From assembly GCF_021347895.1 (NCBI RefSeq), contig NC_067122.1, forward strand, positions 10,467,983 through 10,531,982: a stretch of 64,000 nucleotides of DNA, read 5' to 3'. Of the stretch, positions 47,183 through 61,097 are shown piece after piece. The translations under genes and the position numbers were made by a program. Under the pieces are notes generated by a model, which was not told the origin of the DNA, ran no database searches, and worked only from the letters and a program-made list of their open reading frames with translations. Each line of letters opens with the position of its first letter. Positions within the stretch are counted from its first letter, which is position 1. The DNA comes from Acanthochromis polyacanthus. Its lineage: Eukaryota > Chordata > Actinopteri > Pomacentridae.

Positions 47183-50100
47183 CATGCAAATGCTAGAAAT
47201 ATTTCAGGTCCCCTTTTCTTTTTCTAAACAGTAAATGTGGACTTTTGGTTAAAATATTTAAAGTGTGCATAATAGTAAAACTGTGGTGTAAATATTAATG
47301 TAGACTAAAATATTTAGATGTAGTCCATTTGCAGTTATTGCCCGGTTTGTATGTGACTGTAAAACATCTTAGAAAAACATTCTGTGACCATTTGTTGTGT
47401 GTTGTTTTTAATATATTCGGCTTGAATGAACTTCTGGAATTACACATCATTAGGAAAATTTAGGTGATTAGTGTAATGAATAAAAGTTTGCTGTAAATAT
47501 AAAGCTGTTGTCTAAGTGTCACCCTGTGGAGGTAAAATGGAGGTACTGTGTCGTTTAGTATAATAACACCATGCAGCTTTGCAAAAAATGTGGGTATGAT
47601 TACTTTGTTTTTAAACTGACCCCATACCCGTTCCACTTGAAATCTTGATCAAATTCATGTCAACTTCTTTTATATTATTTTCTACACCGCTTTCCTGTTT
47701 TAGAATTAATTTATTTTAATAAGTCTCTCTAAAATAACAGCTACATCCAGTCTTGCCCCTGTGGCTTCGGTGGACCAGAACGATCACTCATTCTTGGCTA
47801 AAATGTACTTTAAAGTAAACATTCATTATCTTCTTAAATTTAAACAGGCATTACTTCAGCAGGTAATCTCAAATCTGCTCAATATGTTATTGAATTTTTC
47901 TCAGTGTCTGAAGTATTTCGCCTGAGTTGGTCTAACCAAGAGATTCTTAAAATAATTGATGCCTATTCTTTGGACTTGTGAGTTCCAGACTGACAGGTGG
48001 AAACAATCAGTGGTGGTAGCAAACCACACAGTTATTGAATGCCTTGAAAATCAGGGCAATGATCATGCAAAATGATGATTGTTCGGATCCTAAGTATGAT
48101 TACCCACATTACTGCCTACTCTCTGCACAGTGTGCCCTGTTAAATAATTCTGGACACACAGTTAAATAATTTTGTTCCAAAACTCTAACAAAGATCATAT
48201 CAGATGGGGTGCTTTGGAACAAGCTCTAATGAAATGGGGTCTTTGGTCTAATGTGTATTTAAATGGGTTTTCTTGATGTGAAAACATTTGGCGATTCCTC
48301 ATTTAGACACCGAGCAATATTGCTGCTGAAGCGGCAGAAATAAAACTACAGCGTGCTGCTGAATATGTGACAATTTGCTACCCAAGAGCTGGAACAAAAG
48401 TTGGGCTTTTGATGCTGCCGGTCCTTTCTGGCGTTAACCAGTTGGATGCTGTCTTGCAGATTGAGTCCACTAACCAGTCTGGAGGTATAAATTGCCAGCG
48501 GAAATGGCATGAGTGCCAACGGAGGGATGGAGTCTGAGCAGGTCAGACATTGATGTGATTGGGAACTTGATCAAAAGCAACAGACATCCATTGTGGAGAG
48601 GAAACGCAGCTTCGCATTGCTCCAGGCTGAATAGCAGACAAGGTGATTTCCTTCTTAGTTTACTCATGGGTCTGACTGATTCAAAGCCTGATGTACATTT
48701 GTGTTAGCATAGGTCCTCTATTTGAAATGTCTCACAGAAAGATGTTTGTGAGACAGTCTACTAACCAAGTCGAGCCACTTTATTTTCCACTTAACAAATC
48801 TATACACACCATGGAGAGCAAAAAGAAGAGTTATTTTTGTTCAGCAACTCATTAAAACATGCTTCAGGCTATGTGATCGTATCACATGTTTTTGAGGGGA
48901 GGAGTATGAGTGTTGCAGGCTCAAAAAATAGGCCACCCAATCCAGTGAGGAGTTCCAGAGTGAAGTTACTCGATCGGATGATGACTGAAATGTAAAATAC
49001 AAACACTTCTCCCATTTCTGAGAGGGAGAAAATAGTTTTTCGTTTTCAGACAATTAAGATGGAAATTCTTCATCTGATACCGTCTCGGTGACGATAATTT
49101 TACAGTTGCTACCCTACCAAAGGGAAAATAACCTGAGCTAATGAGCCCAAACCCTCGGTTCCACTTTTGAATCGCTGAAAAATTAATATATTTTAAGCTT
49201 CCAGATAATGTGATGATGAAGGTCAAATAAGATTTCTTTGTGCACAATTTTTTAAGTGCCTTTTTCCTGATGCACACTGATGAGGCAGAGGTAGAATCTA
49301 TTCAAAATTACAGATTTTCTCTTAATGTTACCACAAAGTAAATGCAGATTAAGAGAAGCAGACAGTTTAGTCTGTGAGATGTGCAAAAAAAGTTCCATAT
49401 GAACTGAAAAATTCTAAAATATCAAACCTTTTAATGTGCTGGAGAAGGGAGAGACATAATGGCGTGAAAAACATGGTGTTTCTATTGGCAGTGAAAACAA
49501 ACTCGTTCTATAAACAACCTCCCTTGTCTTTTCTACTGGGACAGCTTAGCTATAAAGGATAGATTCCAGTTGCCATAGATGTAACTGTCTATTCAAATGT
49601 GTTGGCTGACCCGTGGAAGTGGTTAATAAACTGTCATAAACCATCTGGGTGCAGATAGCAATCTGTCTGGCCAACTCTGAGAATCAGATACTCTGTATGT
49701 GAGTAAAGCCAACATTTTATCTTGCAAACAACATTAACAATATCTACTTACATGTGGTTGACTTGCAGTTTCAACATGGTCTGAATATGAATATAAAACA
49801 TCTTTAGAATTAAGTTTTGTGAATGGTTTTCACAGCATTCTGTCGTTGTCATTATATGTTGCTCAAAATTACATGCCACTAGAGGTTAAACTGGGCATGG
49901 GCTGTCCACAAGTCTTATTTTTTTCCAAACGGTAGCTAAAATAAGTTTTTAAACATACTGTTCTGTCTAGGTATATTAGCTACAGAATAAATGCAGCTGG
50001 AGAGTATATAAAATGTTGTGTGCATCAGATGTCTCCTGAGGTTTCCCAGTGCTGCCAACTCTAACACTTTAGGTTTTGTGCTTTTTGTCTCTGTCTCCTG

Positions 50101-50485
50101 CTCTTATACTGCCTGAACAAACCGCAGCCAAATAAAAGAAAGCGTCAAATCACCTACTTTATGAAAACAATTATTTAATTAAGCGAGCTCTTGCTGATAA
50201 AGTCCGAACATCAGGCATTTTCCACATTTCAGGACCTACACTGTTCATAAATATCACAGAGTGCAAAGGCACAGTTTGTCTGCCTTTAGTTGTTGGAGGT
50301 GCACATACAGTCTGGGGTTTAACAATTATTAAACAGCTGAAGTTTAGTTTGTTGCTTCCAGCTGTTGGAAGGATTCTTTCCTCTCACTTTATTAATTGCC
50401 TGCAGCATCGCACAGTTGCAGGATCCTCATGAGCTTCTCCAAAGAGAGATTTTACACATGTGACAGCTTAAAAAGCAGTAACCTT
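47183..50485. other. No recognisable gene
   Basis: Short frames only; opposed overlapping frames at 48470-48707 and 48841-49277 show no domains. Confidence 0.5.
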
Positions 50486-50672
50486 GGGCTTGTGGTAGTT
50501 CAACAGGTTGAGCAAGTGACCCATAACTAAGGGTTATAGCCCCCGATGCAGCAGCCATAGGTTCAAGTCTAGCCCACGACCCTTTGCTGCAGGTTCTTCT
50601 CCCCGCTTTCCTTTCTTCCTCTCTTTACTATCCTGTCAATAAAGCAAGAAAAGTTTTTTTTTGTTTTTTTTA
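50486..50672 (+). mobile_element. tRNA-derived SINE
   Basis: tRNA-like head with A-box-like TGGTAGTTCAACAGG (50491 on) and B box GGTTCAAGTCT (50560-50570), then the CCCTTTGCTGCAGGTTCTTC body, a CT-rich segment, and tail TCCTGTCAATAAAGC followed by an interrupted T run. Same family as 15795-15965 in the opposite orientation. Divergent, so old. Confidence 0.8.
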
Positions 50673-52786
50673 AAGCTGTAACCTGAATAACTATTTAGTA
50701 ATTCTGAATTATCCCCAACATGTAGGTCAGGATCTAACAGTAGCTGACACATAATGTGTCTTTCCTTAAGACAGGTTAGCTGTCATGCAGGGAGTCAGAG
50801 TTTTCTAGCTGCAGTCTAATCATTTGTCGGATGCAAAGTCAAAAATATTTCTTTCAAATGTCAGGTGTTACAGAGTTTTTTTTTTTCCATTTAACAGTCT
50901 AACACCATGATATTTTCAACAGTGATGTTCTTTATAAAGATGCTTCCTATAACTACATATAGAGTGTTGATCTTTCCCCCTCAAACCCAGCGATGCAGCA
51001 TCTCTTCTGGTGGCCTATGTGCGTGCAGTTTAACAGCTATGAATTATTTGTGGAGAAGTGAGCGTATACAAAAGGGAAACTCATGAGTTATAGGCACGAA
51101 TTAAGACATTTTCAATACTAAATTCATTTTAGAATGTATTTTAAAAATGTATTTAATTATCAAATACCATTTATGAATACAGAATGAAGTAACTAATCAT
51201 GAGTTAATGGTGTAAATTACGCACATGAAACACTAATTAAAGTAACAGTACAGTAATTTCAGCACTATTAATATAAACTGTCATGACGGCATTCTTCAGA
51301 TGGGTTTCTACAAACAGTTTTGTAGTTTTTCTTTCATTTTTATTTCACAACAGACATTTCATTTCAAGAGTCCTTTTTTATTTAATAGTGACACTTTATG
51401 TCAATCACAAGTCCTCAGCCTGAAACACGTTAACATGTGACACCTGTAACAGTACAAGTGAGATAAATGACTTCATTGATGGATGTGTTACATTCAGGTG
51501 AGGTCTAGGATTTGTTATCGTACATTTTAGCTCACTATGGGGGCTTCCTTGGATATTTAATGGAAGAGAACATTGTTAATTTGAGTTGCTCCATCTGCGT
51601 TTCGTGCTTTGATGAGTCAAAATGTCTGCAGCAAAAAACGTCTGTTATTCGGTATCAAAGGGGAGAAACACTGTAAACAGCAGCAGCTGCCTACTTAATT
51701 TAGAATAGCTTCAGCTTGGCTTTAAATCTGAAGACGTTTCTCAGAGAAAGAGAACTCTGTGATCATGAGATCAAAAAGGCAGTCAGACTTTCTTTGTGGC
51801 TGCGCAAGCAAAGGAGGGCTAGTTAGCGATGCTAACGCTGACTCTTTAAAAAAGGTCTAAGGTCACAAATTAGCTTAGTTATGATTTGGGGAAAAAAATG
51901 ACTAGTTGTGGTATTTAAATAAAAATAAGCCTTTGTGACTGCAGTTCAGTGTTTTTTGTGTAACAGATTTTACCACAAGACAACGTCAAAACATTAGCTG
52001 ATCTATATTCCAATGCAAAGATTAGAGATTAAAGATGTAAAAAGATTACATGTATTTATTACACTTATGTAAGCATATATGTGTTAAATCAGTTAAAGTC
52101 AGAGATGCTGCCAACTGCATATACTAAATTGCAATTTCATCGTTGCATACCAAATTGCGATTTCAGTTTGATAACGATGGTTTGATTCCTAGTATAATGT
52201 GAAGCACCATTGTAAGGTAAAACTGTATTTCATCCAATTTAACTATTGTGCTTGTGTTTACAGCAGCTCTGAGTTGCTTCATTCTTCTTGTGCTAAAGTA
52301 TTGCTGCTCAAGCCAACAGCAGCTTTCTAGTAAAATTTAGCAGTGGTTGTTTGGGTGGGTAATTTAAGAACGACAGGAAACATTGGTGGCTGAAAGAATG
52401 GTGACACCACTGTCATAAATAGTGGCATTATGAAATAAAGATGTCACTGGTAAATAAAAATCTGAAAAATAGTGAATTAAAAAAAATCTATGAGCAATGA
52501 AAGAGAAAATATTCTTCCATTACTAGATAAATAGATTAATTTATGTATTTTTGACACAATTGAATCACACATTCATTTCACTTTTTTCTTGTGGTGCTAA
52601 TAATGTACCTCGAGGTCAGTGTCACTAAACAATAACTGCACTAAATCTATTAATTTTGATGTGTCATGACCAAAACAGTATTTAGTGCTGTTTAAAAGAT
52701 GCTTTATAGGTTTTACTTTGTAAATAAAAGCCTCAAGTTTGATTTAGCTTTGTCTGGAAATTAAAACTTAGCTTCCTTAATCTTTT
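50673..52786. other. No recognisable gene
   Basis: AT-rich; no repeat family recognised. A short direct repeat (AAATTGCAATTTCA and AAATTGCGATTTCA) lies at about 52127-52166. Confidence 0.5.
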
Positions 52787-53014
52787 GCTCGTCTGTGGCT
52801 CAGGTTATAGAGCGGGCTGTCCACTGATCGCAAGGTTGGGGGTTTGATCCCTTACCAAAGGTTCCTTGGGAAAGACGCTGAACCCCAAGTTGCTCCCAAT
52901 GGCAGGCAGGCAAAGAAGTTCAGTCACCATAGGAGTGTCAATGATAAACACATTGTAAAGCACTTTGAGTACCATGAAGGTAGAAAGGTGCTATAAATGT
53001 GTAGACCACTTACC
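52787..53014 (+). mobile_element. tRNA-derived SINE, decayed
   Basis: Head TGTGGCTCAGGTTATAGAGC (52795 on) and B box GGTTTGATCCC (52841-52851), body with TCCTTGGGAAAGACGCTGAA, tail AAAGGTGCTATAAATGTGTA. It belongs with the SINE at 5832-6148 by order of parts and tail. The B box carries substitutions. Confidence 0.85.
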
Positions 53015-56000
53015 GTTTGCTCGCCATTGCTTCCCTTCTGTGTTTCTCAGAAAAGAGCAGTGCACAAAACATTCAGGAAATGGCTTCTCATTTTAGGTGC
53101 GGCTTATCATCCTTGCAAGTGTTCGAAATCATTAACAGCTTATATCAGCAGCTGCTAAATAATTCCATGAGACGGGCCAAAAAAACAAGACTGCAATGGC
53201 ACGATTGTGTCTCGACACTTTTTGGTGTTGCAGACTAACTGTCCACAGAGAATCACTGGTTCACGCAGCAATACGAGGAAGAGTGTTGACACAGAACTGC
53301 GTATGTGCAAAGTCTATGCGTTCAAAACTCAAAGCTATCGTCTTTTTGGTAGCTGTTGCTGCTTGAAGTCTTGATTGTTGTGCAGTAGAGCGTGACATCC
53401 ACATCATCTGCAATTGCAGGAGTCCCATTATTCCAGAAAACTTGTTCATATCGCAATAATTTAAGCTTATCAATGTAATTAGTTTCGAAACAGGGTCTTC
53501 AGTATTTTGAGGAAACAGCTCAAGAAATCTTGCTCTATTTTTAGCGACACCATGAATTTGTGGTGGGGAAATTCAAACATTACCTTGATTTGCATCTGTG
53601 CTAATGCACTCACCTATCGCTATTAATGTGCTATCATACTATTACTATATCAATGTATTTTCCTTTTTTGTGGTTGTTATTTTTGCAATATATGTACTAG
53701 ACACTTCATAGATCAAAAATAGACCTGTCGATGCTGGTCAAACCTGTAATGCCATCACTGTTTGTTCAAAACCCACAAGACACAGTCCCTTTGGCATTTC
53801 TGTGCTGCAGTTCATATTTATGGGCTGTCTGATGCATATTATATGCTATTTATGATAAGGGGACACCACATGCTGTAGCCTGTACTATTTATGTGTCTGA
53901 ATATAATAAACGTAGTTGCTTTTCTGGCTGCTGGCTAGTGGTTAGTAAGACTTTATATATATTATCCAGTTTGAGATTAATTTTTATTATTATTACCTCT
54001 TTTTTTATTGTTTTCAAGGCATTTTGTTGCTGAGCTTGCACATTAATTTGTTCTGCGCTGATACCAATTTTAGCCAAAATATTTTCTAGTAATTCCACTT
54101 TCTGCTGAGATACTTGCCATTGCGTTGTAGTAAATGTCATCACAGTACCCTGTCAGAATGTGTAATAGCTACGCTGCTTTTTTTTTGTCTACTCATTTCT
54201 GTTTGCCTGCATCTATAGAGTTGAATAATTGCAGGTTTTCTGACAGCTATTCAGATTGCAAGTTGATTTGCCACATCATTTTTGTACGGTCTAGCTTTGC
54301 TCCCATTTTCTCTGTGTAATAGCTTTTAAACATGTGAGGGAACACACGGACTGCAAAAATGTATAAAACCATCGACATGAAAGCCTAAACTTTTGACTGT
54401 GCTAATTTTGCTAATTGCATTGTTTCAATTTTGGATTTAGATGTGAAATCAATATTTTGTTCAGCCCAAATGTCCATGTCGCATACATGGCTGACATTTC
54501 TTACGAGAAATGTGCAGTTTGTTTTCATTAGCTTCCCTCAGTGGAGGTACATGAGCTTTTGATAAGTGTTTTAGCTGGAGCAGGACTTGGATGCAGACAA
54601 GATGGCAAACCTCTGTAGGAAGGCAGGAGGTGCACATGAAGGACTTTTTTTTAAGTTCTTCTAAGCTTCTACTAAGTGGTATCTACCACAGTTTAAAAGA
54701 TTGAAGGAGTATAAGTATACATGTCAAAAAAATGTGTGTAACTTAAAAGAATCTGTTAGTTTAAGAGTTTAAAATCGATACCATGCTGTTAAGAATCACG
54801 TTACAAATGCTCTCCAATGGGCAGATAGAGTTGGCTGCTTGGATGCTCAGTGTGATTTACGGTTGGAGCTTACAGTGTAGTACACAGTTGGCAATATCCT
54901 GACTACTACCACAACTAACCATCTGGACTGTGGGGTCTGCTGGCTCAAGCACTTTCCAGGAAACCCTCATTACGGACTCTATCTGTGTTACTGGGTTACA
55001 GGGAGTGACTGGATTAATTCCTAACTGGTTTTCAGATCACCATCAAATTTCTGGATGCCCATGAATGAAACCAGTACAGGGTGGAGGTCGTTCTGGCTGG
55101 TGGGAGTGAGTTTAAACTCTATCATTCAAAGTAAAAGTATTCTGATGCCGAACTGTGTGCTGCTTGCTAATGGTCAAAAGTGTAAACGTGGGCTACAGTT
55201 TTAGTGACAGTCTTTTTTTTTTTTTTGTCAGTTTAAGTAAGGGAGAATATTGTGACCCCAAGATTTCTGTTTATTAGAACACAATGGCTACAGGGTTTTA
55301 TAATGATTTTTACAACAGAAAATGCAATTGAAATGGTAGGGGTCTGTGTAACAGTAACTTCCAGTTAGGCATAGGCTTCTTACATTGTTCAATAAATAAT
55401 TTTCCTCATCAAAAATGCTCAGTTTCCTTATGCTGATGTAAAATGTTAAATGCTGATGTGGTTCTTTTTCTTTCTCCTTTTTAAAAAAAAAATAAGAAAT
55501 AGTACCTCCACAGTGATGTAAATATAAAAAGACAATCAGAAATGCGCAATGTGCATGTAAACAGCTTTTTAACCATAATCACATTATTTACAGTAATTAA
55601 GGTACTGGATGCAAGTAAAAAATACTGAGTGAATAGATGGCTCACTTATTGTCACTTAGCCTTACCATGTTTTGAATTCCATTCATGGTTGGTGTTAAAA
55701 AGAAATAAGACGTGGCCTCTATAGTGACATAGAGCAACACCAGGAGGTCCTAAAATGTTACATACAAACACATAGGTGGTTGGTAAAATCCAGACTCAGT
55801 GTCACATTCTTCTTGTTTAACTTCCTCAGATGTTCATAAATGAATCTTCTGACCTTTTTTCCTATTAATTTTGTTTTGTTTTTTTGGTGTATGACACAAG
55901 GAGATTATAGGTAACAGTAAGTAAGCTTGTTTTTGTTGTTTAAAGTTTGAAATGTTATTTAGATATAAATATAACAAAAAATTACCTCGCTGGACCAACA

Positions 56001-59000
56001 TAAAAACATGCACAGTGAGTACAGGTTGCATGAAACCTGCTTGTAAATAAATTGGTCCTTTTTCTCTGATAGTTTAGTATTTCTGGAATGTTTCCATGTA
56101 AATTTTGCATATAGCACATAAAAAGTACTTGGAAAAAAAACTCCCACACCTTAAATACTCTCAATATATGTACTATATTATGTTGTGAAATGTTTGCTTC
56201 CTAAACTTGGCATACACTATACATTTATTGTCGTCTGGTTTTGCATATTTCTACGTTTTTTTTAAAATTGTAAGACCAATGCGATTTAATTATTATTATT
56301 CAACTGCAATGGGTCAGATATGTCTGTAGTAACAGCAAAATCCTAATAATATAATTACTCAAGCGGACTGCAGAGAAGGAAGGGGATTTTAGACAGATAA
56401 CAGATGACAGATGTTGCATCAACAGCAAACTAGCAGTGGAATCCAAAAGCCGGAAATGAGTCATAGTTCAGCACCAAGCCATCGACTGTACCTGAATGAG
56501 CTTCTTCTAATGGGTTTTGAAGTAGATACCTAGAATAAAATCTGCAGTGATGTATTTTGTTCTATTAGATAAAGCAAATACTTGTAATTTCTGAACCTTG
56601 TGCGTCAGCTTACCAGAAGAAGGACGAAAAACAAATATGTCATCACTGGGACACTAAAATTTATGCATTTCTACTGAAAGAAGATCATCAAACAATTATG
56701 GAAATTTACAAAAATAACAGTTTTGAAAAGTACACAATTCAAAGAAAAGGGTTCAAACAACATGCTAGCTTGTGCGTCAGCGATGGTATCCATAGCGACC
56801 ATCCTGGTAACAACAAGAAATTGCATTGTATTTCAACAAATAATGGTGAAACCTGAAAGAATCTTCCCAGAAACAATGACAAAAACACTATTTATGGTAA
56901 CAGAAGGAGTTAGTTTGTTAAAAGAATAAGAGTAATGTCTACCATATTCTTTGGTGTCAAAAATGGCAATCTGATAATTTTAGTGTTTATTGTGATACTG
57001 AGTAAATGAGCACTTGCTGGGGTTTCATGCTGGCACTGTTTGTGTATAGGGAAGGAGGAGCTTTCTGTGTGAATTAAGTGGGATAATAAGGGCACATACT
57101 CAGTCTCACTACACTGTGATATTAACTGAACATACACTATAAGTCAAGCATTTTCCTATTTGTCGAGTCACTGTCTACCAACCTTTGTTATCTGATAACG
57201 ATTGGGGCACAAAAGATATGTGGAGTTGTGTCATGAAAAAGATTCGGCTTAGCACAAGCCAGTCGGAGGTTGCAGAGTTTCTGCTTTGCGGAGGCTGGGG
57301 TCTCAGTGGATGTGCGGTGCGTTATGACAGTTCAAGGTTCGTCATATCTTGACAAATGGAGTTGTTTACATCAGACACAGCATACAGGGGACATGGCACC
57401 ATCAAGACAGATGGCCTTCATTTTTTCACACGTTCCTTCTCATCTCCTTAATAGAACCGGCACAGGCTGTCAGCAGCGATGTAGAGGAGGCTTTCATTTA
57501 CATCCTGGATAAGGATCAATAACGTCCCTATTTAAAAATCAATCATTCCTTGTCAGCCCGGCTGAGTTGCGTGAGTGTTTAAGGTGTGCTGCAATTGATG
57601 GTGTGTTTTTTTGTTTTTGTCATTTGACTGCAAATATGAGATGAGATGTCAAATGAAGAAGCATCAAGCAGATTTTGTCTTGGGATTTTAAAGTGTTTAC
57701 AAATGCGCTTTCTAGATGGAAAAGCTCAGAACGTATAACATTTAAAGTGCTGAATAGTTTTCAACCTTTGTGTAGTCTTTTGACAGATAGGCTGGGACCT
57801 TGTTCACTTTGGTTTTGAAACGATGGTTTCTGAGACAAACAGAACATCAGAAAGGATCCCATCACCCTATCTGTCAGGGCCTAACAGCCACACGGTGCAT
57901 CCTGAGAATTATAAGGAGCTGACATCTCTTGTGGTCCAGGCTACCTGTCGAAGCAGAAATCTGTCTGCCTCACAGCAGTTAGGGGAAGGAGGTGGACCGG
58001 AGGAGAGAGCGGCTGTGTGGTTCATGCTCACTAGGCAAGAAGAGTAGGTGGACGCTCAATAAACTGAGCTGAGGTCACCATCAATCCCTCACCCAAAGGG
58101 AGAGATGCTTAGGAGTCCTGTGGCTGAGGATGATAAATGGTGGCATCTGGAGGAGAGGAAGCTGGTATAATATTTGGCATTGTCTGGGGTGCTCTGTTGC
58201 TCCATGTTGTAGACAAGTTTCCGTGTGTTCACAAACCAGCAGGCACAGCTAAAATCTTCAATGCTTGTTCTGCTGCCTATGCAGTGGGATTTTGTATTTA
58301 ATGGTCTGTACATTGAGGCTTGATATGAAAAGAAATGTACATCAGAAGGAAAGACTTTCAGTGCACAAACATACACACACAGAGATTACATAATCAGCCC
58401 TTGAACATATTCAAGGCTGAATTGCACTTCTATTCAAAAACAAGTGGTTCACCCCAGAACATGGTTTCATTGCTTTATCACTGGCTCTTATGAACCCACC
58501 ATACAAAAATACAGTATAAACACTGGATTTACTGTCAGTCAAAAATGAGCTGTCTATTACGAGCTGGTGGGAGGGAAACCATCCCTCTGCATTTTGGAGG
58601 GAGAAGTCTTGAGCAGAGTCACAGTGAGATGAAGAAAAATGACCCTTCATCTTTGATGGCAGTGAGAGAGAGGGAGAGCTGACAGTTATCCAAACAGCTT
58701 TCCGTGCAGATCCGCGGCTCAGAATCAGTCACGCAGGCAGTGAATGTGGTGAACTGGGAGGACGGTGACCCCTGCCAACAGGGCCCCCAGAAAAGAGGCT
58801 ATCAAAGAAAGAGACACTTTACGCTTAAGTGATGTCTGACTGCTTCTGAGCGTCAAGGGTTCTCTGCATGCAGGCATGTGGTTTGACTGAAAAGAATTGC
58901 TTGCATTGATTTTGGCGTCACCATGGTAGCAGCTGCTGATGCAAATGCGCCAATATCACTTTAATTTGAACGCATCCTGATGACAAAACTTGGATTTTTG

Positions 59001-59457
59001 GGGGGGAATTTGACTTTTCATTTGTTCTGGCTAGTGCTACAAAATACAGTCACAGTAGACTATAAATAAAAGGCATGCATGACTTGTCAGTAAATAGTGC
59101 GCTGTGACAAAGAAATATTCTCAGTTGTCAGAAACAATAAATAGTCACTCAAGCAGCATCTCTTTTGTAGCGTCTAGTGTATGACGGGCTTTGCGTCTTG
59201 CGCAAATTGTCTGAGTCAAACCAATAAACACTGCAACATCTTTGTATCAAATACCACTGGAGGAAAACAGTCGCAGACATGTTCACAATTAAGTTCCAAT
59301 TGAATCCAGTATACAGCCTCTAAAGTGTTATTGACAGATACAATTATTCATACATTGAGAGGATAGAGTTGTCTTTTTGTCTCAGTTTTTGCTGTAAATA
59401 TACTTGCTATTGGATTACTCAAAATTCAGCTTTTTATTGCTCAAGATATGCATATTA
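53015..59457. other. 6.4-kb stretch without recognisable gene
   Basis: AT-rich with T14 at 55213-55226. Less AT-rich patches at 54800-55130, 57240-57510 and 57820-58680 hold only short, opposed frames. They could be conserved non-coding elements but nothing in the sequence alone proves it. Confidence 0.5.
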
Positions 59458-59670
59458 CACACGTGGACAAAATTGTTGGTACCCCTCAGTTAAAGAAGGA
59501 AAAACCCACAATTCTCACTGAAATCACTTGAAACTCACAAAAGTAACAATAAATAAAAATTTATTGAAAATTAAATAATCAAAATCAGCCATCACTTTTG
59601 AATTGTTGATTAACATAATTATTTTAAAAAACAAACTAATGAAATAGGGCTGGACAAAAATGATGGTACC
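59458..59670 (+). repeat. Left terminal inverted repeat of the Tc1-like element
   Basis: 213 bp, begins CACACGTGGACAAAATTG and ends at an inner GATGGTACC. Outer and inner direct-repeat motifs (starting about 59463 and 59650) are the presumed transposase-binding sites. The match with the right repeat was followed along its whole length. Confidence 0.95.
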
Positions 59671-59676
59671 CATAAC

Positions 59677-60730
<1,054 letters not shown>

Positions 60731-60880
60731 CTTTTCACCAAACAGCAGGGTGACTACTTGTCTCCCTTTAAATAGGCAGACTGACTGATTATGAGTTTGG
60801 AAACACCTGTGATGTCAATTAAATGACACACCTGAGTTAATCATGTCACTCTGGTCAAATAGTTTTCAATCTTTTATAGA

Positions 60881-61095
60881 GGTACCATCATTTTTGTCCA
60901 GGCCTGTTTCATTAGTTTGTTTTTTTTAAATAATCAACAATAATCAACAATTCAAAAGTAATGGCTGTTTTTGATTATTTAATTTTCAATAAATTTTTAT
61001 TTATTGTTACTTTTGTGAGTTTCAAGTGATTTCAGTGAGAATTGTGGGTTTTTCCTTCTTTAACTGAGGGGTACCAACAATTTTGTCCACGTGTG
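60881..61095 (-). repeat. Right terminal inverted repeat of the Tc1-like element
   Basis: 215 bp, reverse complement of the left repeat apart from a few substitutions and a local AAC/ATTGTTG-type indel around 60932-60955. It contains inner (60881-60900) and outer (61070-61090) direct-repeat motifs. Confidence 0.95.
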
Positions 61096-61097
61096 TA

